Shown here: one piece after another, positions 1-12,064 of the stretch | How the letters are laid out: the number at the start of each line of letters is the position of its first letter | Position numbering within the stretch: position 1 is the first letter of the stretch | NCBI GenBank assembly: GCA_029215795.1 | Contig: JARDYH010000001.1 | Span: forward strand, 194,439,654 to 194,503,653 | Source of the DNA: Anniella stebbinsi | Lineage: Eukaryota > Chordata > Lepidosauria > Squamata > Anniellidae | Direction of reading: 5' to 3' | Length of the DNA stretch: 64,000 nt | Notes under the pieces: model-generated | The model's input: only the letters and a program-made list of their open reading frames with translations | Told to the model about the DNA's origin: nothing | The model's database searches: none | Made by a program: the position numbers and the translations under genes

Positions 1-517
1 TTTATCCTGTACAAACAGGCTTTTAAAGTGTTCAGTATTGTTTGAATACTGCTGTCAACAATTGCACTGAGATCTGAAACTGATCGAGGCTCAACAGGTT
101 GTTCTATGTCATTTCTGGCTGGTTATTACATAACGGAATACAAGCATAAGCCTCATTCTCATTTTCTAAACTGCTCCACATCTCCTTCATTACATTAAAC
201 AACAATAGAAATAGAGCAACACACGTCAGTGCTTTACAGTGTCAACGGCCCAAATTCCTCCCTGGCAGGTGTGTTTTCATTGAGACTTATTGATCTTCTT
301 TACCAATCAATTTAAGCCAGTCCAAACCACTTTTAAAAACTTACCATTTATTGTTTCACGTGAATATTCCCTGCACAGTTCTGAAGACTATGGACAACGG
401 GTTGGGCTTGATAGAGAGAGCCAGGACCTTGAGGTGGGGGTGGGGTGGGGGCTGTTAATGGAGGCAACTGCCCCGGGTTTCACATGTGGACAGATCCAAC
501 TCAGCATTAATGAACAG
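1..517. other. Single-copy sequence, no gene seen
   Basis: I see no recognisable gene, RNA or repeat here. Short open frames are under 80 codons and resemble no known family. Confidence 0.5.
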
Positions 518-837
518 TAGGCTGACCATACGAAAAGGAGGACAGGGCTCCTGTAACTTTAACAGTTGTAGAGAAAAGGGAATTTCAGCCAGTGTCATTT
601 GTATGCAATTAGTTCCTGGTGAAATTCCCTCTTCATCACAACAGTTAAAGGTGCAGGGGCCCTGCCTTCTTTTGTATCTGGTCACTCTAGTATAGTGCCT
701 GCACCTTTAACTGTTGTGATGAAGAGGGAATTTCACCAGGGACTAATTGCATAAAAATGACACTGGCTGAAATTCCCTTTTCTCTACAACTGTTAAAGTT
801 ACATGTGCCCTGTCCTCCTTTTCATATGGTCAGCCTA
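518..837 (+). mobile_element. Palindromic hAT-type MITE, copy 1 (320 bp)
   Basis: A near-perfect inverted repeat. The left arm is about 518-657, the right arm about 698-837, and the asymmetric centre is 40 bp. It starts TAGGCTGACC and ends GGTCAGCCTA. Both ends carry the 'A' subterminal type (AAAAGGAGGACAGGG and its complement). The strand given is arbitrary and follows the centre, which reads CTCTAGTATAGTGCC. There is no coding capacity. This is the only full-length copy without an 8-bp flanking repeat, so one flank may have been rearranged. Assignment to hAT rests on the other copies. Confidence 0.9.
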
Positions 838-2389
838 GACAGACCTGTTTTCGATGTGCAGGGGAGTTTGTTCATTCGTTTGTTTGTTGTATGGAGGAGC
901 TGTCAGGTGAGCCTCTACCTGTAACCAGACATAGCACAGTATAGAAATAGGCTTATTACTTCAGTGGGAACTAGGCCTAAGAAACAGGAGTCTGAGCAGT
1001 GCTTTTCAGTGAAGTAGTGGGCTAGGCAGGTAGAAGCAGTCTCAGTTTTCTGTTCCTCTGGTTGAATTCTATGGGACAAATGCATTACAATCTGGAACAT
1101 AGACGACCCTCGTGCTAGATACTGAAGTTCCCACAGCCTGGGAGGAGGTTTAACTATCCCATTGAGGTCTCATCGGCATTGCTTTGCTTTCTCCTATATA
1201 AGTGAACGATTGCCCAAATTATTTCTATTTGGGTAATTTAAAGTACTGTAATTTGGGGCAGAACATATAGTGATACACTGGAAAAGATCCTGAAAGGGTT
1301 GTGTTCCTCTGTGCACACAGGAGCAGGGAGTCTTGCGAGATTCTCACCCTCCCTCCTTTAACGTCCCGCCAAGTCTCTGAGTTTGATTCAGATGGAACAT
1401 CCCCAGAGGAAAAGGCCACCAGGACCCTTGAATTCCAGCAGGGACCTCAAGAGTCTCAGCTGTAGAGCAGGGCCCTGCCACAACCCCAGTACATGCCAAA
1501 ACCAGGAAGAGTCAACATACATGCTGGATACCAGCCAGAGAAGATGTCCTGATCCTGGACCCCTCTGAATGCTGAGATCCAACTGTGTGGCCATTCCCTC
1601 ACGCTTCAGCTCACCCCTCAATACAGGATCGCTCAGGATCATACCCTGGATCCCAGAAACATTAGTCCTATTCAGGTGTTCAAAAGAGTGTTAAAATCCA
1701 TGTGTGAGGAGACAGGGAACTCCAGCCCTGTCCCCCTCCCTCACTGCATTTGCTGCCCTCAGCTCATGGAGGGCAACTGTCCGAAAAGGAGAGCCTCCTG
1801 TATCTGCAGGGGCTATCCAGTTTTCAGCATTCTAACTCGTGTGGAGATCCTCTCCTCGCCAGACAATCACAGGGGCAAGGCTGGAGTGTTCCTTCTCCTG
1901 TTGCTATTAACCTTTTTTTGAGAGCCTGAATTGGGTTAAAGACAATGATGAATATGAGCAGAAGCCAATGTGAGGATGTAGAACACAGCATGGGATCTTC
2001 CTGTTCCTAGCAGTGCTCCCAAGGAAAGGCCCTTGACCTAAGTGTGACCAAGGTCAACCCCCACTACTTCCTCAAGAATGGCAGGGCTGCACAGTCAGAT
2101 CTAAAATCCTTCCATAGTTCCCTGGACGGTACTAGTGGAACATTTATTCTGTTCAGCTCTTTCCTTCATACTCTAGCTGCCTGGCTGGACAGCTCCTCTG
2201 CCGTAAACAGCAATCTCATCTTCAAACCTGCTTTAGCCTTGCCTTGCCTGTAAGATAGGAAAACTGATCCACGTGGCTCCATCGTTGGCGGGAATGGGAC
2301 ATCTAGATCCTCTGTAAACATGGGCACTTTGTTGGTTGATAATAATATGAGGACTATTTGTTAAAGAAAGGGTTTATAGTGCAGTCTAT
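838..2389. other. Single-copy sequence, no gene seen
   Basis: No family recognised on either strand. Open frames of 60-84 codons occur on both strands around 1380-1920 but show no known motif and no convincing splice context. Confidence 0.5.
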
Positions 2390-2480
2390 ACATATCTATT
2401 CAGAAGCAAGTAACACTGAGCTCAATGGGGCTTACTCCCAGGTAAGTGGTATGGCACTGCAGTTTTAGGCAAGTAAGACA
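2390..2480 (+). repeat. Short dispersed squamate repeat (about 90 bp)
   Basis: This contains the phrase TCAATGGGGCTTACTCCCAG, preceded by an inverted partial copy (AAGTAACACTGAGCTCAATG). Similar 70-100-bp blocks occur at 11315-11402, 15834-15938 and 42750-42832. I know the pattern as a frequent short repeat in squamate DNA but cannot name its class. Confidence 0.55.
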
Positions 2481-2715
2481 GCAGTTTATTTAGGTATACT
2501 GAAACCCTTAGGTGCTGCTCCCTTTGCACAGAATTCATCTCCATGCATTTGGATTTTGACAGCTAGGAAGACATGGCACATGCAATCCTGCCACTAGCTA
2601 GCTATACATGAATATGTCCTGCTGGCATCAGTGGGATTTATGCAAGAGTAACTCGATGCAGAATTATCTTGACTCAAAACAACCGCACGTTAACTGCTAA
2701 ATGATTCCCCTTTCA

Positions 2716-2834
2716 GGGGTAGGCAATTGCTGCCCGCCTGAACATTTTGGTTTAATCCCATAATCCTTGACTATTGACCACGCTGGCTGTGCTTATGGAA
2801 GATGTAGTCCAAAACATCTGGAGGACACCAGGTT
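2716..2834. mobile_element. Short palindromic MITE (second hAT-like family)
   Basis: The ends are CAGGGGTAGGCAA and TTGCCTACCCCCTG. The interior carries diverged forms of the family words CATCTGGAGG and TGTAGTCCAAAACATC. The element is roughly palindromic and non-coding. No clear 8-bp flanking repeat is visible at this copy. Family membership is judged from the copies at 24402, 41149 and 47496. Confidence 0.65.
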
Positions 2835-3962
2835 GCCTACCCCCTGCTCTCAAGGTTCTCCCTGCCACATGGCAGCCGCTTACCCATGAGCAGCTCCCCA
2901 TAGTCGTGGGTTGCTGTGTACGTGGGTCTTCAAAGAAAAGGTCCATGCAGTCAACCCTTGCTCACTTAGTTTCATTATTTAAATGTTCTCTCAGGCTCCT
3001 AGGAGCTACGGATAGATAACCAACTCCAATGAAAATGGGGGATCATCTGAAGGACACCTCTGAGTCTGTTAAGAGATAAAACTCCCTGCCACCACTGCCC
3101 CTGCTGTGGATACATGATAAACTAAATACAAGCTTTTCTTGAAACACAAGCCTGAAACTTTCCAGAGCAGACAATGCCTAATCCTTTCTTGTTCTCATTC
3201 ACAGGCTATCTATTATGTCTGACAAGCTAAAGCCAACAAAACGCTCCTATGGGATGTCGTAAACTGGGCTAACACAGCATCTGAGCAAGACTGGGAGAAC
3301 TCAGTGCAATGTTCAGCAGGGCAGAATGACGTGGGGGTGGCCAAGAGACGTCCAAGCTAATGAACAGACAGCTTTGTCAAAAGGTGTTGTTGTTTTTTAA
3401 TTCAAGGGAGATAGCTGCCACATAACGGAACTGGGTGGGGTAATAGGGACATCCACCTAACATGGACATGGGTACAAAATGGCATCAGAAATCATGTAAT
3501 ATACTGGCGTACAGCATGTTGTATTTGTTAAAATAAAATTATATTATGCAATAATTGCTTTTCTCCAGTTTGGAATAGTTAGACATGTTTTCAAGGTGGT
3601 GGAAAATCCAGCTAGATATCTGTATAGTAAAATACATTCAGTCCTTGAATACAGATAGTGCAGGGAGGAGGAAATCAGAGACGTATGTCTCCCAGGTTTT
3701 ATGAATCGCTCCTCCAAAGGTGTTTCCCCAGAAGTAATTCCTCCCAAAAGGGAGGAACCGGGAGCAGGCTACAGACATCGAAATGACAAGCCGCTGCACT
3801 TAAATCATCCTAAAGTTCTCTTCTCTTTTATCAATGCAAACTGCACACTCACACACACACACACACCAAATATAACCTATAGAAGAAGAAATATTTTGCC
3901 ACACACAGAGGGATGAACTCTCATCTACTGCAGCCATCAATGGAATGGTGAATACATTACAG
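2835..3962. other. Single-copy sequence with a short (CA)n at 3850-3867
   Basis: No gene recognised. The only repeat seen is a short dinucleotide run. Confidence 0.5.
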
Positions 3963-4165
3963 TGTTTTGTTTTGGGGTTTGTAGCTTTTTGGGTTGGTGC
4001 AGTGGTTTTAAATGTATGTGTGTATTGTGTGTATGTTGTATGTTTTTGCAGTTTTAATTTTTGTATATTGTTTTTAATTGTTTTTAATCCCATGTAAACC
4101 GCCCAGAGAGCTTCGGCTATGGGGCGGTATACAAATGTAATAAATAAATAAATAAATAAATAAAA
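3963..4165 (+). mobile_element. CR1/L2-clade LINE 3' end, (AATA)n tail
   Basis: This is the 3' untranslated end of a 5'-truncated LINE. It contains CCGCCCAGAGAGCTTCGGC and GGGGCGGTATACAAATG and ends in (AATA)n at about 4138-4165. It matches the end of the longer copy at 31330-31681, where the reverse-transcriptase C-terminus is still attached. No coding part remains here. Confidence 0.8.
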
Positions 4166-4270
4166 TACAGTGTAATAATAAAAGTAGAAAGCATTTAAGA
4201 ATTTTCATGCATACAGAATCCCAAGGTTCTCTTGCTTACAAGAGTAAGTTTCTAGCCCTTAGTGCTGTTC

Positions 4271-4272
4271 AC

Positions 4273-4303
<31 letters not shown>

Positions 4304-4327
4304 TACACACACACACACACACACACA
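4271..4327. repeat. Compound (TA)n(CA)n microsatellite
   Basis: About 12 TA units are followed by interrupted CA repeats. It is probably length-polymorphic. Confidence 0.95.
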
Positions 4328-6240
4328 AACCATGGGAACCTGGGACAAAATTAAATTAGATTCTGTGGGGAGATTCTGGTCAATAGCAGGCAGACAGTAA
4401 CTTTTCATTTAGGACATCTCTTAGCTGTTCCTTCTAGTTCCCAACCTTTCTTCCTTTTTTGCCCTATACACCCATTGCCTATTCATGTCACAAGAGTGAT
4501 ATTCCTTCTTCACTTCAATAGCCCATTTTTTTAAAAAAAACCCTGAGGCAATCTTACATTACAATATAAACTGGGTAGGAATTCAGAGGTTGTAACACTA
4601 GCCTCATATTTGAGGTAAATACTGTGAGTCCCCCTGAAACGTGAATTTGTGAATTTCTGAGACTGGAAAGATATGTTCAGAGAAATCATTCATTTTATGA
4701 CATAAAAAGCTAAATATGTTTTCTTGCATGTTTTTGACTTTTGGGCATGGATGATAATTGACTTTGATTTATTTATAGCTGCTATTTCAAAATTGGTTTT
4801 TTGACAACAAGCTGAAAACAATAGTTCAAGGATGCACAACCTCTGATCCACCAAGCTGAACGCAGTGGATCAGCCAGGTATAATGAACCATCAAGTCCTC
4901 AATAAATCTCCTGTTTTTGCTGCCTGCCTAGGAACATCAAGCACCTTGAAGGTTATAATATATGGCTGGTGGGCTGTGTTTGGCTTGGTGGGCTACAGGT
5001 TGTGCAGACTTTCAAAAGATCATTGTCCAGAACGCAAGGAGAATAAAATATATAGGCTTATATTAGTTGAGGGCCTAGAGCAAATACAGGAAATGGGAGA
5101 GCCTACTTAGAAGAGGCTGGAGTAGCTGCAAACTTCTATACTTCACCAAATAGTTAATAATGTTGTATTGTCTCTTTTAGAAGTTTCTCTCAGGTAAAAG
5201 TAGGAGGGAGCTTTGGGGTGGGATCTACAACACTAAGTTGAACCATGAACTTACAGGGTAGCCTCAGTTTCTTGTCTATAAAGTGTAAATGACTGTACAT
5301 GATAACACTCAGAATTATAAGGCCCAATGAAATGAGGTAATCTATGCTGAACAATACAACTGGAATGAAGGGGCCATGAACACAAAATAAATAAATAAAA
5401 AATAAAGGCTGGCAGTAATAGTATAGTGGCTTCAAATATATTCAGCAGCAACATGATTCCCCTCCCCTCAAAGTAGGCAGGAGATTCGTGACGCAACAGG
5501 AGCAAAGGAGCTCTCTTTCCACTTAGATGGATAACTATTGCATGCTGATAATGGATCACTATTAGATCACACGCATACCTTTACTCCTGATTAGATATCT
5601 GGCATGGATGCTGACAAATAGATTACCTTTCATTTGTTCATGAGACCAGCAGGTTCTGCTCAAATCTCTCATCTGGCCAGAAAAAAACATTCTGTTTCTG
5701 GACTTGTGGGAACAGAGCCAGCTGTTTCCACAACACACATAAAAGCACATTGTTAATTGTGTTTTACTCATCATTTCAGTAGTTGTCTGAAAAATCAGTG
5801 AGTTCTGTAGGATCCGCTGCATCTGACATGACATCACCACTTCTCTAAGATTTTTTTTTTTTAAGCCTAGTGGAAAGTTTTCTGCCTCCCTTGCCAGGGC
5901 TGCAGCAAAAAACTGAATGATGTCATCAACATCAACTACTAAACACGATCAGTCCTTGACACACAAGTTTGGAACTCTTTCAATGAACCTTCAGAGAAAC
6001 CGCTGTTTCAGCTTGTTGCTTACAGATGATGCAAGTAAAAAAAAATTCAGAGAGGAAGATAAAACACCGCCATCCAGCCTTAGACAAATTGATGAGAACT
6101 TCATGTATGCTCCTAGTTCACGCCTTTCGGCCTTGATGCTTCCTAGTGTCAAAATATATCACAAAAGAAAATGTTTGCAGGGCCCACCTCCCAAGAAATA
6201 ATGGGAAACCCTTCTGAAGAATTTTAACTGCATGGGATAT
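4328..6240. other. AT-rich single-copy sequence, no gene seen
   Basis: Open frames up to 102 codons (for example minus strand 5251-5559) show no family motif. Nothing repetitive was recognised. Confidence 0.5.
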
Positions 6241-6972
6241 TGTAACAGTTGTGGTGTAATGCCTTCCTCTCAGGACTGTGCAGAGCTGGTCATATGCCCA
6301 GGCCAGATGGGAACTGTGTGTCCCCCCCATTTCAAAAAAGGAGGACAACATGGCCGCCCCAAGGGGGCGTGCCCACCAACATGTCCGTTCTACATAACAT
6401 CTTCATATTAAACTTGTTCTACAACACCTCAAGACACAAATATCCCTGCCCCGCATGCAGCATGGCCCTCTGGAGCTTGTAGTTGGATCATGGTATTAAC
6501 AACGGACGGCTCCTACGCTGTTTCCGCAAGGCGGGCTCCTCGCTTCTCGACAGGCTGCTTGCGCTACGGAAGCAGTGGCATAAGCTGGGGGAGGACCTCC
6601 TTGTCAGAATGCCCCCTCAAAATCGTGGGCCCCGGGCCAACTGGCCCCACTGGGGCCCCCTCTGCACAGTTCTACTTCCTCTCAGGGCCTTGGAATGTGG
6701 TTTATATGAAGTGGGAGGGGGGATGGAACGGAAGGAGGAGAGAGAAAATACCAGGTGGAAAAGGGGAAGGTGGTTGGTGGAGAGAAGAGGTGAAGGGCAG
6801 CAGGAGAGAGAAGGAGGAGGGCGGAGAAAGAAATTCAGGGAAACCCACAGTGTGATGAAGAAGAGGAAGAATCAGATAAAGCAGCCTTCAAACAGAAGAC
6901 GAGTAAACCTCCACAACACAGACTGACCACAAAAGGCTAAAGGGACTGTTGTCTGGTCGATCAAGAGTAGCA
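6241..6972. other. GC-rich block with CpGs; no gene recognised
   Basis: From about 6340 to 6700 the sequence is much richer in G+C and CpG than its surroundings. It is followed by a purine-rich (AGG/GAA) stretch at about 6710-6880. A 147-codon plus-strand frame (6483-6926) and an overlapping 121-codon frame (6490-6855) are open. Their C-terminal halves are low-complexity Arg/Glu/Gly translated from the purine tract, with no recognisable domain. It could be an old repeat, a promoter-like island or an LTR remnant. I cannot decide. Confidence 0.3.
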
Positions 6973-7178
6973 CTGTTTATATGGGGGAACCTTTAGATGT
7001 TAGATCTTCTGCCTGCAGTCTGAAGTGAAACACTCCCTAGAGCAGGAGTAGGGGACCTGTGGCCTTCCAAATATTGGTAGAATCCAACTCCCATCACCTC
7101 CAGCTAGCATAGTCAGCAATTATGGGAGTTGTAGTCCAGGGATGGCATCCAAGGAAGACATGGTTAGACACCTGCCTA
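6973..7178 (+). repeat. Left arm of a long inverted repeat
   Basis: 6973-7152 is complementary to 7676-7855, with about six mismatches in 180 positions by eye. Weaker complementarity continues to about 7178 against 7650-7675 (shared word ACACCTGC). The arm has two parts: an unclassified segment (about 6973-7050, word CTGCAGTCTGAAG) and a short palindromic MITE (about 7055-7150, words CCAACTCCCATCA and GGGAGTTGTAGTCC). Confidence 0.85.
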
Positions 7179-7649
7179 AAGTACAAGGTCTTGGTTTATC
7201 ATTTTCTTATTGTCTTTATTTACCAAACATAGGTAAATTCTGTTAAATGTCTATTTTGTTTGTCTCTGGAGTGATTGCAATCTGCCCCCCCTCATCCCAG
7301 TTATAGAAACCTGAAGCATCACGGTGGTCCTTGTTCGCCATGGCCCTTGAAGGCCAAATAGATAGAGAAGGAGGACGTGGATGTGAGAGACCTTAGGTGC
7401 AAGTGCCACATGGCCAGGGCTGATGCCAAGCTTTTGAGGGCCCTTGGGCAAGACACACCATGTCACAGCTGCTGTTGCTCCTCCTCCCCTTTTCCATCAT
7501 TGCTACCTCTTGCATCCACTGCACCTCCTTCTCATCACCACCATTGTCTGGGCCACAGGGAGGGGCTGGGGAACAAGCAGGTTGCAGTGGTGAAGAAGAG
7601 GAGCAATTCTGGAAGACTCTTCAGGTGGTCCCTGCTGGGATGTGGAGCC
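7179..7649. other. Core between the inverted arms; no gene recognised
   Basis: A unique-looking spacer. Frames on the plus strand at 7377-7715 (112 codons) and 7460-7708 (82 codons) overlap each other and show no known domain. There is no sign of a transposase. Confidence 0.45.
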
Positions 7650-7855
7650 TCAGCAGGTGTCCAACCATGCCTACTTTGGATGCCATCCCTGGACTACAAC
7701 TCCAATAATTCCTGACTATGCTAGCTGGAGGTGATGGGAGTTGGATTCTACCAATATTTGGAAGGCCACAGGTCCCCTACTCCTGCTCTAGGGAGTGTTT
7801 CACTTCAGACTGCAGGCGGAAGATCTAACGTCTAAAGGTTCCCCCATATAAACTG
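7650..7855 (-). repeat. Right arm of a long inverted repeat
   Basis: The inverted partner of 6973-7178; 7676-7855 is the high-identity part. It carries the same composite of short MITE and unclassified segment in reverse order. Two related single segments occur elsewhere, at about 37525-37640 and 60605-60670. Confidence 0.85.
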
Positions 7856-8224
7856 CATTGCCCCGAAAGTCTGTGAGCCATGGTGGCTCTCAAAGGCTTA
7901 TGGGTAGTAGCTTTGTCTGTTTCTCACAGTACAGCCTGCTAGTTTTGCTTTATTTTCAGAATGATGGGTCCAAAGATGTCTCATACAAGAGACACCTGCA
8001 CCTTATCTGTCCGGGCTTACAAGACGGACTGAATATAATGAGCTTACATTCCAAAGCTGTTGTGTCAAGAGGCAAGGCCGAAGCTTCCCCATCAATCAGC
8101 CAGCTCACCATAGTATTCCATGGTGGGAATGCACATTTTGTTATTGAAACATTTGCACCTCTGCCAAGTTCAGAACAGTATAACCGTTGCTTCCACCCCC
8201 AGACTGGTTGATTGGCTTTGTGCA
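7856..8224. other. Single-copy sequence, no gene recognised
   Basis: A 117-codon frame at 7858-8211 (+) and an antisense 91-codon frame at 7956-8231 (-) lie here. Neither shows a known motif. The region may belong to the LTR-like block that follows. Confidence 0.35.
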
Positions 8225-8420
8225 GAAGCAATCATAGCTCTGGCTCCGCTGCTTATTGCGTAATGCTTGTGTGCTGATGTTTACTCAATAAATATTCTCC
8301 TTATAAGTAAACCGTTTGGTTCTCTGAGCATGCCTGTTTCCATGGTGCTTTAAAAGAACCGCAACCAGGGGCCTACAGTGCCGAACCCCGGTATGCAACA
8401 TAAACAAACAAAAAACTTCC
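8225..8420 (+). other. Possible old LTR 3' end / primer-binding-site-like sequence
   Basis: A poly(A) signal context (CAATAAATATT near 8286) is followed 100 bp later by CAGTGCCGAACCCCGG, which is loosely like a retroelement tRNA primer-binding site. I see no matching 5' LTR, gag or pol sequence. The call is weak and could be chance. Confidence 0.2.
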
Positions 8421-9411
8421 CTGCACATAGAAACCTATCACGCCAGGGAGAGAAAGGTACAGCCTACCCTCTTTTTTTTGCTTGGCTAAGTCTGCAACTT
8501 CAATAACCTACCATGACCTCTAACAGTACCAGTTCATTGAGAAAGGTTGACCCCATTGTGCATCCCATTCCTTCCCAGAACCCTTTGCTGCTCATCCTCC
8601 ACCTCATATTAGGGACAGAATTAAAGTCTTTCTTGTCTCAGCAGATGTAGGAAGAGAGTGAGCAATGAGGTCCAGGGTGGAATATGCCGGGAGATGCAGC
8701 TCCTATGAGCCTAGCAGCAGCAGCAGCAACCTCTTAGTAAAATTGATGGTAAAGGCAGGTTCTCCAAACTAAAATAGGACAACCCTACTTGTGGCGCACT
8801 CTGTTTCAAAATGCAAGGTTTTTATGTGAGAGAACACATTTTTTAAAAAAATCCCTAAATTGTACAGCACTTTGCAAATGTAAAATACTTTGCAAACAGA
8901 GAGTGCTGTGCAATTTTGAAATAGTAGGCGAAATTGCATAGTCAAAATCTAGCTTCATGCAATGTGGTTAGAAAGAGCTCCACAATCCCAGTTTGCCTTG
9001 GAATACAACGTCCTAATAGCCCCAGTAAAAAGAGGCCAGAAGAAACTTCTAGGATCAACAGCTCCTAATGAGAGCTCCATGGCTGTGCCTAGAGCCTTTT
9101 TGGATTGCTCTGCCTGGATTCCCTCTGAATCTGCCTGACCTTTTGCCTCTTTGCCCTTAGCTTTCCACCTGATTGAGCCATCCCACCTGTGTCCCAGCAT
9201 GTCCCCTGACAGATGCCTCTGCCAACTATCCATGGGGAAGCATTCATTTGGAGAACGTAAAATGTGTTGGAGGACGTTCAGCCATAGCTTCCCAGCAACC
9301 ATTTTTTTCCATGATCATGGCAGCACATTTTCAGCTGTCCCCATCGCAACAGCTGCCACTTGATCAACCGAGGGTCATATGTTGTATTCATGATGTGAAA
9401 GCATCTGTGGG
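8421..9411. other. Single-copy sequence, no gene seen
   Basis: Contains a short (AGC)n at about 8709-8724. The overlapping opposite-strand frames at 8955-9427 show no family resemblance. Confidence 0.45.
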
Positions 9412-9419
9412 GTCATTTG

Positions 9420-9739
9420 TAGGGTGACCAGATAAAATCCAGGTCAGGACTCATGTAACTTTAACAGTTGTAGAGAAAAGGGAATTTCAGCCAGTGTCAT
9501 TGGTATGCAATTAGTTCCTGGTGAAATTCCCTCTTCATCACCACTGTTAAAGTTGCAGGGGCCCTGCCTTCTTCTGTATATGGTCACTCCAGTATAGTGG
9601 ATGCACCTTTAACTGTTGTGATGAAGAGGGAATTTCACCAGGAACTAATTGCATACAAATGACACTGGCTGAAATTCCCTTTTCTCTACAACTGTTAAAG
9701 TTACATGAGCCCTGACCTGGATTTTATCTGGTCAGCCTA
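9420..9739 (+). mobile_element. Palindromic hAT-type MITE, copy 2 (320 bp)
   Basis: It starts TAGGGTGACC and ends GGTCAGCCTA, with arms of about 140 bp and a 40-bp centre in the plus orientation. Both ends have the 'B' subterminal type (AGATAAAATCCAGGTCAGG and its complement). Flanks are GTCATTTG (9412-9419) and GTTATTTG (9740-9747), a 7/8 match and a probable 8-bp target-site duplication. Non-coding. Confidence 0.93.
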
Positions 9740-9747
9740 GTTATTTG

Positions 9748-11314
9748 GGATGCACTGCACAGAGGCATATTCTGACTGTGTGAACCATCTCTTAAGTAGA
9801 TGCAAGTAAATATGTTTAGGATCAAGCTGCTAGTTCTCCAAGCAATCATTTGACAAGAGCTCAAAGCTATCAGCACTTTTCCTCTGCATAGATTTTCAAG
9901 AAAGGAAAGAGCTTTTAGGTCAAGAGTTTTCATGTTTTGCCACATCAGATCTAACTTCGAATGAAGAAAGATGCCGGTTTGAATCCCTAAAGGCCCCCAC
10001 ATACAAGTCACATGCAAATGTATGGAAATCGTAGCCAGGCAGCCCTTTACTGAAGATGAAAAAGTGGCTTCTGGAGGGGGTGATCACCAGCAGGAAGGTG
10101 GTAGGTGAAGAGGCGCTCAGCCTTTTCCCTGTCCACAGATTCCCCCTCCAAATCACTCTCTGAAGTGGCTGACCCCCACTGTAGGGTTCCAAATGCACAC
10201 TCATCAAAAAGGCTGCTGGACACATGCTTGCATGCCATGCATAGTTGGGCCCTCAAATGCTAATGCAGGGGGCAGTGAGTCATATCACTTCTCCATATAT
10301 GATGGCACAGCAAAGGCACCATTTCAGAGCGCTTAATCTGAGCCAAGCAGCCAGGGGGAAAGAGCAGATTATTAGCAAGTTTTTAAATCCTACCAATCTG
10401 AAGAATAAGAGCAATATGCCAACAGCATTTCTGGTGAAAGAGGTGGTGACTTAACTTTTTATATCTAAGAGTGTGTCAACAGCACAGGTCAAAGAGTTAT
10501 CTCATTTTGTTTAGCCAAGGCATTTGTGCCTTTGACTTCCATACCCAACACATTAGCCAATTTAATTGTGTATAACCACTGGTATAGAACCAGTGAATTG
10601 GCCAGAGATATAGGTGATCCTGGAGAATAATCCACATATGGTCTGAAATATGGGGTGATGTCAATGCTACCTCTCCCTAAACAGCAGAAAGTTTCCCAGC
10701 ATCTCAAAAGAGACAGCGGAGGCTACCAAGCAGCTACCAACTGCTCCAAAGCATGAACCGAAATGGGTTGCTACCTAAAGATGTGAAGCCTCAGAAAACA
10801 ACTAGAAGAATTAAAAGAAAAAGCAGGTGTCCCCAGCTCTACGCATACCCCCTTTCCCCAGTTTTTCCTACTGAAAAATTGGGATCATGAGGAAAAAAGT
10901 CTTTTATGAAATGTTTTCCCTTTTGGAATGACCAAAATGAAATTTACTCAAAAAGTATGTAATATGAAGATTTTCAAGTAAGACAATCTACAGCATTAGA
11001 CAATGGTAAGTCCTGTGTGTACCACAGATATATACAACAACTCATATGTTTTGTTGTTATAAGCTTTAACTCGATATCAAAATATGGTGGTAGTTGTTAT
11101 TATTGTAACTGGAGGAGACTATTTCTGTCCAAACAACAACAACAACAACACCTTTGTTTTTTCTGTAAAATTTGTGGTTTCTATTTTCAGCATTTCGTTT
11201 TTCCTACTTCTCGGATGACAAAAGCTACAGTACATGTGCTTAGGAAGCATAGAGTGTAGCAGTTTCTCTAGCATATTGAGTATGTTCACCATGGTGATTG
11301 TACAAACACACACC
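9748..11314. other. Single-copy sequence, no gene seen
   Basis: No recognisable family. An (AAC)n run lies at 11132-11150. Open frames reach about 100 codons (minus 9920-10225) without known motifs. Confidence 0.45.
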
Positions 11315-11402
11315 ACAATCCTACACATGCCTATTCAGAAGTAAGTTCTCTTAAATTCAATGGAGCATACTCTCAGGTAAGAAGGTATAGGATTATGGCC
11401 TA
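11315..11402 (+). repeat. Short dispersed squamate repeat
   Basis: Contains ATCCTACACATGCC, CAGAAGTAAGTTC and TCAATGGAGCATACTC, and ends in AGGTATAGGATTATGGCCT. Same family as 2390-2480 and 42750-42832. Confidence 0.6.
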
Positions 11403-11990
11403 AGACATTTATATTTTGAGACTGCAATATTATGTGCACTGATCTGGGAGTGAGATCCACTAAATAGAGTGAGTTTTCTGAGTAAACATGTATACAATTG
11501 CTCTATAAATTTGGGCCATAAGCCCAATAGTACAGTTTTATATTTTATGCTGTACCTGATATATTTTATGTTGTTAAAGCAGTAAAATAAATTGAGGTTC
11601 GATGAGAAAGTAAATATTGCATATATTTCAATTTCCCACAAAATAAATCAAGTGTGGGCTGTTGTTTTCTGGGATGGGAAGTTACATTTCTATTACTTCC
11701 TGTAGATGAGGAGGAAGAGAAAAATCTTCTGCTTTTCCCAGGAATACTTTTGCCTCTTCTCTGACACCCGCGTGCCATAGATTATTATTGGTTCTTGGAA
11801 GTATGAGTCAAGGTGTGTGTCAGGGTTGTGTTCACACTTCCCCTCATAACAACAACTCACATTTAGGGAAAGCCAAAGCTCTGGCGTATACAATGTGCAC
11901 AAGGGGCCCAGACAATAGGACCTGGCAACGGCCGGTGCTAAAGGTTCTAGAGAGCAGCTGGCAAACAATATTGGAAAGACTGACCAATGA
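11403..11990. other. Single-copy sequence, no gene seen
   Basis: No recognised repeat or gene. The antisense frames around 11566-11968 share no known motif. Confidence 0.4.
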
Positions 11991-12064
11991 TCTGATTCAG
12001 TGGAGGCTGGGGGTTCCGATGTCCATTGGTCTGTGAATCTACTTTAGATTTCAGTCAGAACCAG

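Noticed and set aside
6483..6926. 147-codon plus-strand frame as a gene
   Set aside because: The second half translates a purine-rich simple-sequence tract into Arg/Glu/Gly, another long frame overlaps it, and no domain is recognisable.
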